A DNA stretch of 64,000 nucleotides from Caldanaerobacter subterraneus (GTDB lineage: Bacteria > Bacillota > Thermoanaerobacteria > Thermoanaerobacterales > Thermoanaerobacteraceae): contig NZ_SLWU01000006.1 in NCBI RefSeq assembly GCF_004345675.1, positions 51,273 to 115,272 of the forward strand, in the 5' to 3' direction. Each line of letters opens with the position of its first letter. Within the stretch, counting starts at the first letter, position 1. The translations under genes and the position numbers were made by a program. The notes under the pieces are model-generated. The model had not been told where the DNA came from. It saw nothing but the letters and a program-made list of their open reading frames with translations, and searched no databases. Shown here piece after piece: positions 39,817-53,623 of this stretch.

Positions 39817-41343
39817 ATTTTAACAATTGCTCATGTGATAGACAGAAGTATAGGCTTTGTTTTCAGGATAATTTTATCCAACATATTAGGTTCTGAAGGC
39901 ACAGGAATTTATCAATTAGTTCTACCTATCTACTTTGTTTCTATTACTTTTTTAACTTCTGGTACTATGTCAGTAATTTCCCGCTTTATTTCGGAAGAAA
40001 GAGCAAAAGGGAACAAAAAGAATATGTTTAAAATTTTGAAAATTTCCTTTATTCTGGTGCTTATAATGGCTTTTTCAGTCTTTGCTATTATATTCTTAAA
40101 TGCCAAATTCATAGCGGAAAAGCTTCTTCACGAACCGAGGACTCATCTTTCAATTCTCATTTTTGCGCCTGTTCTTGTAATTGTCACTTCTTCTTCAGTT
40201 TTTAAAGGTTTTTTTCAGGGTGTAATAAATATGGTACCGGCCTCTATTTCAGAAATCGTAGAGCAGATTGTGAGAGTTTCTCTGACTTTATATCTTCTGA
40301 AGCTATTTAGCGGAGCAAAACTTGAGTATCTTGTGGCTATAGCTATTTTTGGGATTTCTGTTGGAGAAATTGTAAGCTTTTTAATGTACATATTTTTCTA
40401 TAAGAGAGAGATAAAAATTATAGAAAGAGAGATGCCTTATGATGGAAAAGAATGGAGTAGTATTTACATTGCGAAGCTATTGGTGTTCACTTCAATACCA
40501 ATAACTTTTTCAAAATTGATTGTGAATGCTCTAGATCTAGTAGAATCTTTGCTAATTCCATCCCGCCTTGTAACTTCTGGAGTTTCTCACAGGGAAGCAA
40601 TGTCTGAATTTGGAAAGCTATTTGGCATGGCGATTCCCCTCGCTTATATGCCTGCTGTAATAACTTCAAGCCTTTCCACAACAGTGCTTCCCGCGGTTTC
40701 AGAAGCTGCAGCTTTAAAAAAATGGGAAGCAGTGCGTTTGAGAATTAACCAGGCTATAGGGTACACTACTTTAGTGGCATTTCCCGCTATTACCTTGTTT
40801 TTAATTATTCCAGATGAAATATCCAGACTTTTATATTCTTCTTCCCCTGGGGTAGGGGATTTTGTAAGGGTGGTTTCTTATGGCAGTATTTTCGCATTTT
40901 TAGAAACCGTAGTTGCTAGTATTTTACATGGTTTAGGGAGACAGAAAGTAGTCTTGCGAAATTCCCTGATATGGCTTGTTGTGTGCATTACTGGCATGTA
41001 CTATCTGACTTCTATACCTTCCCTCAGGCTTTTTGGATATGTTTATACTTTTATCTTTGCAGATGCTCTCATTTTGGTTTTAAATTTCCTAGATTTAAGA
41101 AAGCTTACACGAGTGGAAATAGATCTTTCTAACTGGATCATAAAGCCTCTTTTTGCTTCTCTAGCTATGGGAGTAACTGTGTTAATTATCCACAGTAAAT
41201 TGTTGGCAACTAATGTTAATATGTGGATAAACCTCTCTTTATCAGTTTTACCATCAACTATCATATACTTTTTAGCCGCTCAATTACTTAGAGTGCCCTA
41301 CATTGAAGACTTGAAGAAGATGATTTTTCAAAGGACCAGTTGA
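39784..41343 (+). CDS. SpoVB/MurJ-like polysaccharide flippase (MOP superfamily)
   Basis: Integral membrane lipid-linked substrate flippase, 519 aa with 12-14 TM helices. Seen: N-terminal RGAFILTIAHVIDRSIGFVFRIILSNILGSEGTGIYQL typical of SpoVB-like proteins (read in two parts), and FKGFFQGVINMVPASISEIVEQIVR. SpoVB acts in spore cortex synthesis in Bacillus; this group also includes YtgP/MurJ-like flippases, so the exact role is open. Start ATG 39784 behind GAGGTG, within a hairpin loop. Confidence 0.9.
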   Translation: MHGRSFIRGAFILTIAHVIDRSIGFVFRIILSNILGSEGTGIYQLVLPIYFVSITFLTSGTMSVISRFISEERAKGNKKNMFKILKISFILVLIMAFSVFAIIFLNAKFIAEKLLHEPRTHLSILIFAPVLVIVTSSSVFKGFFQGVINMVPASISEIVEQIVRVSLTLYLLKLFSGAKLEYLVAIAIFGISVGEIVSFLMYIFFYKREIKIIEREMPYDGKEWSSIYIAKLLVFTSIPITFSKLIVNALDLVESLLIPSRLVTSGVSHREAMSEFGKLFGMAIPLAYMPAVITSSLSTTVLPAVSEAAALKKWEAVRLRINQAIGYTTLVAFPAITLFLIIPDEISRLLYSSSPGVGDFVRVVSYGSIFAFLETVVASILHGLGRQKVVLRNSLIWLVVCITGMYYLTSIPSLRLFGYVYTFIFADALILVLNFLDLRKLTRVEIDLSNWIIKPLFASLAMGVTVLIIHSKLLATNVNMWINLSLSVLPSTIIYFLAAQLLRVPYIEDLKKMIFQRTS

Positions 41344-41401
41344 TGACTGCGCTTGCAGAAAAAATCTGATAAAAATGATGACTAAAGATTGGATTAATTT
41401 T

Positions 41402-41437
41402 TGGCTACTCGCTTTTGCGGGTAGCTCATTTGATTTT
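41402..41437 (+). terminator. Terminator after flippase gene
   Basis: GCTACTCGC-TTTT-GCGGGTAGC stem, then TCATTTGATTTTT. Confidence 0.65.
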
Positions 41438-41468
41438 TGAGTATAGTACTGTCTACAAAATCGTATAT

Positions 41469-41538
41469 ATTTTTTATCTGTATACGTTATAAAAAATCGC
41501 TTTAAAGTATTGAAATTTACTTTTTAATTGATTACAAT
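41469..41538 (+). promoter_or_regulatory. yerC promoter with upstream palindrome
   Basis: TTGAAA (41510), 17 nt, TACAAT (41533-41538). Just upstream is a 29-bp near-palindrome, ATTTTTTAT-N11-ATAAAAAAT with GTATAC at its centre (41469-41497), operator-like. Confidence 0.6.
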
Positions 41539-41579
41539 ATTAGTGTAAACCATTAAATTTTTTAAGAGAGGGATTTTGT

Positions 41580-41888
41580 ATGTATGAGTCTAAAATTAAG
41601 GACAAGCTGGTAGACCAGCTTTTTGAGGCCATTTTAAAGCTTAAGAACATAGAGGAATGTTACAGGTTTTTTGAAGATATTGCTACTATAAATGAGATAA
41701 AAGCTTTAGCTCAGAGATTGGAAGTTGCTAGAATGCTAAGACAAAAGAAGACCTATATAGAGATTGCAGAAAAAACAGGGGCTAGTACTGCCACGATAAG
41801 TAGAGTGAACAGGGCATTGAATTATGGCGCAAATGGATATAAAATTATATTGGAAAGGTTGGAAGCTGATTCTGAATCCCGGGATTAA
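41580..41888 (+). CDS. yerC: YerC/TrpR-like HTH regulator
   Basis: DNA-binding protein of the TrpR/YerC/YecD family, 102 aa. Seen: helical N-terminus, then HTH EIKALAQRLEVARMLRQKKTYIEIAEKTGASTATISRVNRAL (about 38-80). YerC lies next to pcrA-ligA-gat in Bacillus as well, so the order is ancestral. Ligand unknown. A terminator overlaps its 3' end. Confidence 0.92.
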   Translation: MYESKIKDKLVDQLFEAILKLKNIEECYRFFEDIATINEIKALAQRLEVARMLRQKKTYIEIAEKTGASTATISRVNRALNYGANGYKIILERLEADSESRD

Positions 41889-41902
41889 TTCCCGGCTTTT
41901 TT
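41877..41902 (+). terminator. yerC terminator
   Basis: CCGGGA-TTAAT-TCCCGG followed by CTTTTTT. Confidence 0.8.
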
Positions 41903-41925
41903 AAAACTTGATTGGAGTGAAAAAG

Positions 41926-46066
<4,141 letters not shown>

Positions 46067-46118
46067 ATTTTTGTGATAAACTATAAGAGTGAAGAAATAA
46101 AGAGAAAGGTGTGGTAAA

Positions 46119-46406
46119 ATGGCAATAAGCAAAAGCGAAGTAGAATACATTGCTAAGCTTGCCAGGTTAAAATTTACTGAAGAAGAGATAGAGGCGATGA
46201 GCAAAGAGCTCAGCAAGATACTGGATTATGTCAACAAATTGAACGAGCTTGACACAGAAAATGTAGAACCTACGGCTCACATAGTTCCAATACACAATGT
46301 CTTCAGAGAAGACGAGGTCAAACCTTCTATGCCGAGAGAAAAAGTCTTGATGAACGCTCCTTTTACAGAGCAAGGCTGCTTTAAAGTGCCAAAGATCATA
46401 GAGTGA
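46119..46406 (+). CDS. gatC: Glu/Asp-tRNA amidotransferase subunit C
   Basis: Structural subunit of GatCAB, which converts Glu-tRNA(Gln) and Asp-tRNA(Asn) to the amides. 95 aa. Seen: [42 protein letters not shown] and [23 protein letters not shown] 46119 behind AAAGGTGTGG. Confidence 0.95.
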   Translation: MAISKSEVEYIAKLARLKFTEEEIEAMSKELSKILDYVNKLNELDTENVEPTAHIVPIHNVFREDEVKPSMPREKVLMNAPFTEQGCFKVPKIIE

Positions 46407-46419
46407 GGAGGTACGCAAA

Positions 46420-47886
46420 TTGGAATTGTATAGTCTGACAGTACATGAACTTAAAGAACTTCTCCATAAAAGAGAAGTAAGTGCACAAGAGGTGACAAAA
46501 TCCTACCTCGAAAGGATAAAAGAAGTGGAGCCCAAGGTAGATGCCCTTGTAACTATAACTGAAGAATTTGCACTGGAAAGGGCTAAAGTAGCAGATGAGA
46601 TGATAAAAAAAGGAGAAGCAAAGGATTTGACAGGAATTCCTGTGATAATAAAAGACAACATCTCTACAGAAGGCATAAGAACCACATGTTCTTCTAAAAT
46701 GCTAGAAAATTACATACCGCCATACAACGCAACAGTTGTGGAAAGGCTTTTAAATGAGGGAGTAGTTATATTAGGGAAGTCTAATTTGGACGAGTTTGCT
46801 ATGGGATCTTCAACTGAAAATTCCGCATTTAAAATTACGAAAAACCCGTGGGACTTGTCCCGTGTTCCAGGAGGGTCTTCTGGTGGTTCTGCAGTAGCTG
46901 TTGCAGCGGATGAGGCTGCTTTTGCACTTGGGTCAGATACAGGAGGCTCTATAAGGCAACCGGCTTCCTTGTGCGGGGTAGTTGGAATGAAGCCAACATA
47001 TGGTTTAGTTTCTAGATACGGTTTGGTGGCTTTTGCTTCCTCTCTTGACCAGATAGGTCCTTTCACAAAGGATGTGACAGATTGCGCGATTGTGCTAAAC
47101 GCCATTGCAGGTCACGATCCTTTAGACTCTACTTCTGTAAAAATAGAAAAGCCTGATTATACCTCTTACCTTAAAGAAGACATAAAAGGTTTCAGAATAG
47201 GAGTTGCGAAGGAATTCTTTGGAGCCGGAATTGAAGAGGGCGTAAAGGAAACAGTAGAAAAGGCTATAAAAGTTTTTGAGGATTTAGGAGCAGAAATAAT
47301 TGACATATCTATTCCTTATGTAGAGTATGCCCTTCCTGCCTATTACATAATCGCTTCGGCGGAAGCTAGTTCTAATTTAGCTAGATACGATGGGATAAGG
47401 TATGGGCATATTGCGAAAAACTACGAAGATTTAGTTGATATGTACATGACAAGCAGAAGTGAAGGTTTTGGCAAAGAGGTAAAGAGGAGAATAATGTTGG
47501 GGACATATGCATTAAGCTCAGGTTACTACGATGCTTACTATAAGAAGGCTTTAAAGGTGAGGACATTAATTAAAAATGACTTTGAAAGGGCTTTTGAGAA
47601 ATGCGATGTTATAGTAGGTCCTACAAGTCCTACAGTGGCTTTTAAGATCGGTGAAAGAACGAATGACCCGTTAGCTATGTACTTAGCAGATATATACACA
47701 GTATCTGTAAATATTGCAGGGCTTCCTGCTATATCTATTCCTTGCGGACTTTCAGAGGGATTACCTGTGGGGCTTCAGATAATTGGCAAGCACTTTGATG
47801 AAGGCAGAATACTCAATGTGGCTTATGCTTTTGAAAAAGCGTACAAATTTGATGCCAAGCCACAGGCCATAGGAGGTGAAAGATAA
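46420..47886 (+). CDS. gatA: Glu/Asp-tRNA amidotransferase subunit A
   Basis: Glutaminase subunit, amidase-signature enzyme. 488 aa. Seen: catalytic Lys in [11 protein letters not shown] (about 75-78), cis-Ser/Ser in [12 protein letters not shown] and [15 protein letters not shown]. Start TTG 46420 with GAGGAGGT 7 nt upstream; no better start. Overlaps gatB by one base. Confidence 0.97.
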   Translation: MELYSLTVHELKELLHKREVSAQEVTKSYLERIKEVEPKVDALVTITEEFALERAKVADEMIKKGEAKDLTGIPVIIKDNISTEGIRTTCSSKMLENYIPPYNATVVERLLNEGVVILGKSNLDEFAMGSSTENSAFKITKNPWDLSRVPGGSSGGSAVAVAADEAAFALGSDTGGSIRQPASLCGVVGMKPTYGLVSRYGLVAFASSLDQIGPFTKDVTDCAIVLNAIAGHDPLDSTSVKIEKPDYTSYLKEDIKGFRIGVAKEFFGAGIEEGVKETVEKAIKVFEDLGAEIIDISIPYVEYALPAYYIIASAEASSNLARYDGIRYGHIAKNYEDLVDMYMTSRSEGFGKEVKRRIMLGTYALSSGYYDAYYKKALKVRTLIKNDFERAFEKCDVIVGPTSPTVAFKIGERTNDPLAMYLADIYTVSVNIAGLPAISIPCGLSEGLPVGLQIIGKHFDEGRILNVAYAFEKAYKFDAKPQAIGGER

Positions 47887-49313
47887 TGAAATACGAAGCA
47901 GTAATCGGATTGGAAGTTCATGCAGAGCTCTTGACAGACAGCAAGATATTTTGTGGATGCAGCACCAAATTTGGAAGTGAACCAAATACACAGGTGTGCC
48001 CTGTATGCCTTGGACTTCCGGGCACTCTGCCTGTGCTCAATAAAAAAGTAGTTGAATATGCAGTAAGGGCAGGACTGGCTTTGAACTGCACAATTGCTAA
48101 TTTCAGCAAGATGGACAGAAAAAATTATTTTTATCCAGACCTTCCAAAAGCCTACCAGATTTCCCAGTACGACCTTCCCCTTTGTAGCAATGGGTACATA
48201 GAAATCGAGGTAGAAGGCGGCACAAAGAGGATAGGCATAAAGAGGATACACATTGAAGAGGATGCTGGAAAGCTTCTGCACGAAGGAACTGATGGATCTT
48301 TGGTAGACTACAACAGAGCAGGTGTTCCTTTAATTGAGATAGTTTCTGAGCCGGATATTTCTACTCCTGAAGAAGCATATCAGTACCTTGTTAAATTAAA
48401 GAGCATTCTAGAATATACTGAAGTTTCTGACTGCAAGATGCAGGAAGGGTCTTTGAGAGTTGACACAAATGTCTCTGTAAGGCCTGTGGGTACTACTGAT
48501 CTTGGCACCAAGATTGAGCTTAAAAATTTAAATTCTTTTAAAGCCGTTCAAAAAGCGCTGGAATATGAGATAAAGAGACAGATAAAAGTCTTGGAAGAGG
48601 GCGGCACTATAGTTCAGGAGACTCGCAGATGGAATGAAGCAAAAGGCATTACTGAGCCGATGAGGACAAAGGAAGAAGCTCATGACTACAGGTATTTCCC
48701 AGAGCCTGACCTCGTTCCAATAATTGTGACAGAAGAATGGAAAGAAGAGATAAGAAAGACATTGCCTGAGATGCCTGATGCTAAAAGAGAGCGTTTCATC
48801 ACCCAATACGGCTTACCTGAATATGATGCTAAAGTCATAACCTCTTCAAAGAAGATGGCTGACTTCTTTGAAAAGTGTGCTTCAAATTACCACTCTCCAA
48901 AGATAGTGAGCAACTGGTTGATGGGAGAATTTGCACGCCTTTTAAATGACACAGGTAGAGAGATAGATGAAGTGCCAATCACTCCAGATATGCTAATAGA
49001 GCTTTTAAAACTTGTTGATGATAATGTTATAAGCGGTTCTATTGCGAAAACAGTGTTTGAGGAAATGTTTTTCACAGGTAAAAATCCGCAAATCATAGTG
49101 GAAGAGAAGGGTTTAAGGCAGATAGCCGACGAAGGTGAATTGAGGAGGATTGTCAGAAAAGTCATCGAAGAAAATCCAAAATCCGTAGAAGATTACAAGA
49201 AAGGAAAAGAGAAGGCATTGGGCTTTTTAGTAGGGCAAGTGATGAAGGAGACGAAGGGGAAAGCAAATCCGCAGCTTACAAATCAACTTTTAAGAGAAGA
49301 ACTTTCCAAATAG
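47886..49313 (+). CDS. gatB: Asp/Glu-tRNA amidotransferase subunit B
   Basis: tRNA-binding and kinase/transferase subunit. 475 aa. Seen: [60 protein letters not shown] and C-terminal YqeY-like tail ([18 protein letters not shown]). Its Cys-x-Cys and CPVC form the usual zinc site. ATG overlaps the gatA stop (TAATG). Terminator follows. Confidence 0.97.
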   Translation: MKYEAVIGLEVHAELLTDSKIFCGCSTKFGSEPNTQVCPVCLGLPGTLPVLNKKVVEYAVRAGLALNCTIANFSKMDRKNYFYPDLPKAYQISQYDLPLCSNGYIEIEVEGGTKRIGIKRIHIEEDAGKLLHEGTDGSLVDYNRAGVPLIEIVSEPDISTPEEAYQYLVKLKSILEYTEVSDCKMQEGSLRVDTNVSVRPVGTTDLGTKIELKNLNSFKAVQKALEYEIKRQIKVLEEGGTIVQETRRWNEAKGITEPMRTKEEAHDYRYFPEPDLVPIIVTEEWKEEIRKTLPEMPDAKRERFITQYGLPEYDAKVITSSKKMADFFEKCASNYHSPKIVSNWLMGEFARLLNDTGREIDEVPITPDMLIELLKLVDDNVISGSIAKTVFEEMFFTGKNPQIIVEEKGLRQIADEGELRRIVRKVIEENPKSVEDYKKGKEKALGFLVGQVMKETKGKANPQLTNQLLREELSK

Positions 49314-49343
49314 CCTGCGCAAATTGCAGGCTATTTTTTTTTA
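49310..49343 (+). terminator. gatCAB terminator
   Basis: AATAGCCTGC / GCAGGCTATT 10-bp stem, 7-nt loop, T run. Confidence 0.9.
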
Positions 49344-49389
49344 AAAGACTGACAATTACAACTCAAGTTTACCTTTTAAACAATTTTCA

Positions 49390-49656
49390 TCGAATTCCTA
49401 CAATACTCTTACCAAATGGGAAGTACTAAAAGAAGTTGAAAATAGGGTAGGGAAACCGAAAGCAATAGCAACAGATGAAGGATATAAAACTCCGTACATA
49501 TTGAGGACAATATTTGATAAAGAGATAATACCAGCAGTGTATACACGAGACCAATGACAAAAGATGGTTTCATGAAAAAGCATCAGTACGTATACGATGA
49601 ATATTATGACTGTTACATATGCCCACAAGATGAAATATTAACATATGTTACAACCA
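49390..49656 (+). pseudogene. IS1182-family transposase fragment
   Basis: Internal piece only: KPKAIATDEGYKTPYILRTIF, then after a frameshift near 49550 MTKDGFMKKHQYVYDEYYDCYICPQDEILTYVTTN, characteristic of IS1182 transposases. Both ends are missing; the right edge joins directly to permease coding sequence at about 49656. Confidence 0.8.
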
Positions 49657-50129
49657 ATGGCAAGATGCTTTCCGCCGTTTTATAACAAATAAGTACGTCA
49701 TTTTAGGTGTTGTAATACTAACCTTTATGTTTTTATTTGCCTTCATAGGCCCATACCTTTTGCCACATCAAGACGTGCCTGATGTAACAAAGGCGAACCA
49801 GCCTCCAAGCAAAGAGCACTGGCTCGGAACAGATAACCTAGGAAGAGATGTCCTTTTAAGACTTATGCTTGCAGGAAGGAATTTCCCTAACAATAGGCAT
49901 AGCTGCTACTTTGATACTTATAACGATTGGCGTGACCTTAGGGTCTATATCTGGTTTTGTGGTAGAACATATAGGGACAAGGGTCGCAGTAGTAGCATCT
50001 TCCGCCGCACTAAGCTTTGTTACTAATATGCCTCTCTTCACTAATGCCATAGAACCAATAGCTATACTTATTGTAAACATAGCTGGCAGTACAACAGGAA
50101 TTGATTTTACTTCTCCCACGTGCAATTAA
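49656..50129 (+). pseudogene. OppC-type ABC permease fragment (and unidentified membrane tail)
   Basis: Begins in mid-gene at WQDAFRRFITNKYVILGVV (compare WQDAWRRLKQNKAAMLGLI in the intact oppC at 53720), continues through NQPPSKEHWLGTDNLGRDVL, shifts frame near 49875, resumes SLTIGIAATLILITIGVTLG, then changes after GSISGF into VVEHIGTRVAVVASSAALSF..LIVNIAGS, which does not look like OppC and may come from another transporter. No start or SD. Confidence 0.75.
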
Positions 50130-50418
50130 GGTGAAGTTATCTCAAAAACAAAATTATCAGTCATTTTATCATCATCTTTTCCTTTCATTTTACAAAAATA
50201 TTATACCAATAATTGTTTTTATAAATCAATACTTGTGCTTTTGTCACTTTTTAATGTCTAACTACACAAAACATATACTAAAATTATCTTCATTTGCATA
50301 AAGTTAAAATAACTGTTAAAAATTGATAACTTTAGTATTCCCATTTTACTAAATTTTAAAAATACATGCGCAAAACTAAGAAACTTATCAAAAGGTTTAC
50401 ATTTTTAATAGATGTATT
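50130..50418. other. AT-rich non-coding stretch
   Basis: No SD-led frame, no strong hairpin with T run; only T-rich sequence. I see nothing assignable. Confidence 0.5.
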
Positions 50419-50508
50419 GGGTCAAGTCCAAATTTTTGTGTAAAATCCCTCTGGTTAGAGGGTGGGGAATGGCTCAACCCCTTTTTACACAATTATATAG
50501 ACTTAACT
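50419..50508. mobile_element. About 90-bp MITE-like element with target duplication
   Basis: Imperfect inverted ends GTCAAGTCCAAATTTTTGTG (50421) and, on the other strand, GTTAAGTCTATATAATTGTG (from 50507), continuing TAAAA on both. Flanked by ATGTATT at 50412-50418 and 50509-50515 (7 bp; 8-bp flanks differ at one base). No coding capacity. The ends resemble IS256-type termini (from memory). Confidence 0.65.
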
Positions 50509-50516
50509 ATGTATTA

Positions 50517-50738
50517 TTGCCAACTTACATTAAATATGCTATAATATTAAGCAAGCAATCGTCTACATAGACATAATTATAAACAAAATACCGAGGAGAG
50601 ATTTAAAAAGAGACATCAGAGCAAGTGCATGCGGACTATATCGCAAAATTTCCGAAAGCTAATAAGGTTTCTGAAGGGTAGATACTTAGGAAAATACCCA
50701 CTCTAACTCTTGACAAAGAACCTTGTAAGATATATGAT
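50517..50738 (+). promoter_or_regulatory. Two promoters and a possibly structured leader of the opp operon
   Basis: TTGCCA (50517), 17 nt, TATAAT (50540-50545), and TTGACA (50710), 17 nt, TATGAT (50733-50738). The 160 nt between them hold small helices (for example GGGTA..TACCC) and purine-rich loops but no aptamer I know. Confidence 0.6.
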
Positions 50739-50928
50739 GTACTATATATGCTGTATATGTCACAAGCAAATTTCCCGTATCTTCTATCGGACAATAAATT
50801 TTCAAGTATTGTAAAAATGTATAGTACTAATTAATTTATTTTTTCATGGGCTGAAAGGAGGGATTGTCGGGGGATTATACGGGAAAAGTTAATAATAAAC
50901 TCTTTAAAACTATTTGGGAGGGGATTAA

Positions 50929-52587
50929 ATGTTAAGGAAAAGTTTAGCCCTTATTCTCACACTGTTGCTGGTAGCAGGGATCTTCACCGGATGTAGCCAG
51001 CAATCTACAAATCAGACTGAGAGCAAACAGCAACAAGAGCAGCTCAAAGAAAAAGAATTAGTTTTTGCGATTGGGGCAGAAGTTCCGAACCTTGACCCAC
51101 AGAAAGCGACCGACACTTATGCTATTATGATTGGAAATGCTGTTTTTGAAGGGCTTGTAAGAGTATACGACGGTAAAGTTTATCCCGGAATGGCTGAAAA
51201 ATGGGAAGTATCTGAAGATAAGAAGACCTATACTTTCCACTTGAGGGACGCAAAGTGGAGCGATGGTTCGCCTGTAACAGCTTATGATTTTGAATATGCG
51301 ATAAAAAGGCTCCTTGACCCCAAAACTGCATCGGAATATGCTTTTCAGGGCTACTATATTGTAAACGGCGAAGAATACAATACCGGCAAAATAACTGACC
51401 CAAACCAGGTTGGCGTAAAAGCTATCGACGAGAAGACACTGGAAATCAAACTCAACGTACCGGTTAAGTATTTTGAAAGCCTCTTGAGCTTCATATCCTT
51501 CATGCCTGTTAAGAAAGAGTTTGTAGAAAAAATGGGTGAAAAGTTTGCAGCAGATGCCGACAAACTTCTTTACAACGGCCCGTTTATCTTGAAAGAGTGG
51601 AAACACGAACAGGAACTCATTTTGGAAAAAAACCCCAATTACTGGAACAAAGATGCCATAAAGCTTGATAGGGTAAGAATACCTATTGTACAAGAAGTCA
51701 ATACAGCATGGCAAATGTATGAAAATGGAGAACTTGATTTTGTAGGAATTCCACCAGAATTTGTTGAACAGGTAAAGAACGAAGGCAAAGCTCTCTTCTA
51801 CTATGATGGTGCAGAATTCTACCTCCAGTTCAACGTAAAAAAGGACGGCAAACCGTGGCTTGCCAACGAAAACTTCAGGAAAGCTGTCGGCTTTGCGCTC
51901 GATAGGGAAGACTATATAAAAGCTGTGCTGGGAGGCGTCTCCGATCCTGCAACAAGATATGTACTACCACTCCTTTCCGGTGTAGAAAAGAAATTCGCAG
52001 AGGAATATCCGTATGAATTCTATCCTAAAAAGGCCGACCCTGCAAAAGCGAAGGAATACCTTGACAAAGCTTTAAAAGAACTCAACCTCAGTGATCCATC
52101 AAAGATCAAATTTGAATTACTAACCGATGATAGCTCCAGGGCTAAGATGAGCGCAGAAATTATTCAGGATATGCTCAGAAAGAACCTGGGTATTGAAATG
52201 ACCATAAAACAGGTTCCTTTCAAGCAAAGGCTTGAACTTATGAACAAGAGTGACTACGATGTCGTATTTGCTGGCTGGGGCCCAGATTATGACGACCCGA
52301 TGACCTATTTAGACCTCTGGGTCACTGGCGGCGGGCACAACAATACTGGCTGGAGCAACAAAGAATACGATGAACTCATAAAATTTGCAAAAACAACTGG
52401 AGACTTCAAAAAGCGCGCTGATGCCATGTTTGAAGCAGAAAAACTGCTCCTTGAAAAAGGGCCAATTGTACCTGTCTACTTCAGGCAAAGGGCTTGGACA
52501 AAAAAAGATTATGTAACAGGCCTTGTCAGGAATTTCATCGGCCCGGATCCAGACTTTATCTATGCTGATGTCGAAGGGAAAAACTAA
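50929..52587 (+). CDS. oppA: Oligopeptide ABC transporter substrate-binding lipoprotein
   Basis: Extracellular SBP family 5 protein, 552 aa. Seen: lipoprotein signal LALILTLLLVAGIFTGC (lipobox FTGC, Cys 22), Gln/Ser-rich linker, PNLDPQKATDTYAIMIGNAVFEGLVR, YTFHLRDAKWSDGSPVTAYDFEYAIKRLLDP, and PVYFRQRAWTKKDYVTGL. Peptides are the likely ligands; nickel or glycoside ligands are possible in this family. ATG 50929 behind GGGAGGGG. Confidence 0.95.
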   Translation: MLRKSLALILTLLLVAGIFTGCSQQSTNQTESKQQQEQLKEKELVFAIGAEVPNLDPQKATDTYAIMIGNAVFEGLVRVYDGKVYPGMAEKWEVSEDKKTYTFHLRDAKWSDGSPVTAYDFEYAIKRLLDPKTASEYAFQGYYIVNGEEYNTGKITDPNQVGVKAIDEKTLEIKLNVPVKYFESLLSFISFMPVKKEFVEKMGEKFAADADKLLYNGPFILKEWKHEQELILEKNPNYWNKDAIKLDRVRIPIVQEVNTAWQMYENGELDFVGIPPEFVEQVKNEGKALFYYDGAEFYLQFNVKKDGKPWLANENFRKAVGFALDREDYIKAVLGGVSDPATRYVLPLLSGVEKKFAEEYPYEFYPKKADPAKAKEYLDKALKELNLSDPSKIKFELLTDDSSRAKMSAEIIQDMLRKNLGIEMTIKQVPFKQRLELMNKSDYDVVFAGWGPDYDDPMTYLDLWVTGGGHNNTGWSNKEYDELIKFAKTTGDFKKRADAMFEAEKLLLEKGPIVPVYFRQRAWTKKDYVTGLVRNFIGPDPDFIYADVEGKN

Positions 52588-52600
52588 TTTCTCATTCATA

Positions 52601-52632
52601 ATGGAGGTATGTGCGAAAGCACATACCTCCAT
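52601..52632 (+). other. Stable intercistronic hairpin oppA/oppB
   Basis: Perfect 14-bp stem ATGGAGGTATGTGC-GAAA-GCACATACCTCCAT, GNRA tetraloop, no T run. Probably protects the oppA mRNA end and raises binding protein over permease levels. Confidence 0.8.
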
Positions 52633-52691
52633 CTATGATGATTTGAAAACAATAAAGTTTTATTGGAAAACCGTAAAAGGGAGGTAAGTAA

Positions 52692-53612
52692 ATGGCCCGC
52701 TATATACTGAATAGATTGGTGATTTCTTTAATCACTGCATGGGTCCTTGTAACTATAGTATTTTTCCTCGTAAGACTCCTTCCAGGAGATCCATTCCTGA
52801 GTGAAAAAGTTACTCCAGAAATTAAGCAGAACATGATAAAATACTATGGATTTGACAAACCTCTTCACATCCAATATATAAGGTACATTTCAAACCTTTT
52901 AAAAGGCGACTTAGGATATTCTCTGAGATATAAGAACAGAACGGTGAATGAAGTCATAAAGCAAGCATTTCCCTATTCTGCAGACCTGGGAATTCGCGCT
53001 GTCATTTTCGCCACAATTGTTGGCATTACTTTAGGAATTATTGCAGCTTTAAATCGCAATAAACCCTTGGATTATCTCAGTATGTTTATTGCTATCGTGG
53101 GCATTTCTGTTCCTGGTTTTGTGATAGGACCTCTTCTGCAATATATTTTCGCTATTAAATTGAAACTCTTACCTGTTGCTCAATGGAAGGGTTTTGCGTA
53201 CACAATAATGCCAACTTTTGCCTTAAGTCTGGGTTCCATTGCACTAATAGCAAGGCTTATGAGGGCAAGTATGCTCGATGTGGTCAATCAGGACTATATT
53301 AAGACTGCAAAGTCCAAAGGCCTTTCACCGACCCAAATAGTATGGAAACATCAAATAAGAAATGCTATTTTGCCGGTAATTACAGTCCTTGGACCTGTAA
53401 CAGCTACACTTCTCACCGGTACATTTGTGATAGAGCAAATTTTTGCAATCCCTGGACTTGGAAAATTCTACATTTTAGGCATTCAAAACTTGGACTATTC
53501 GATGGTGCTTGGGATGACAGTGTTTTACGGTCTATTCTTAATTGCAGCGAACTTCATAGTTGACATTATCTACGGTATTATAGACCCGAGAATCAGGATT
53601 GGAGGGAAATAG
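52692..53612 (+). CDS. oppB: Oligopeptide ABC transporter permease OppB
   Basis: Inner-membrane subunit, 306 aa, six TM helices. Seen: MARYILNRLVISLITAWVLVTIVFFLVRLLPGDPF start and the EAA loop DYIKTAKSKGLSPTQIVWKHQIRNAILPV (each read in parts). SD GGGAGGT. Confidence 0.95.
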   Translation: MARYILNRLVISLITAWVLVTIVFFLVRLLPGDPFLSEKVTPEIKQNMIKYYGFDKPLHIQYIRYISNLLKGDLGYSLRYKNRTVNEVIKQAFPYSADLGIRAVIFATIVGITLGIIAALNRNKPLDYLSMFIAIVGISVPGFVIGPLLQYIFAIKLKLLPVAQWKGFAYTIMPTFALSLGSIALIARLMRASMLDVVNQDYIKTAKSKGLSPTQIVWKHQIRNAILPVITVLGPVTATLLTGTFVIEQIFAIPGLGKFYILGIQNLDYSMVLGMTVFYGLFLIAANFIVDIIYGIIDPRIRIGGK

Positions 53613-53623
53613 GAGGTAAAAAG

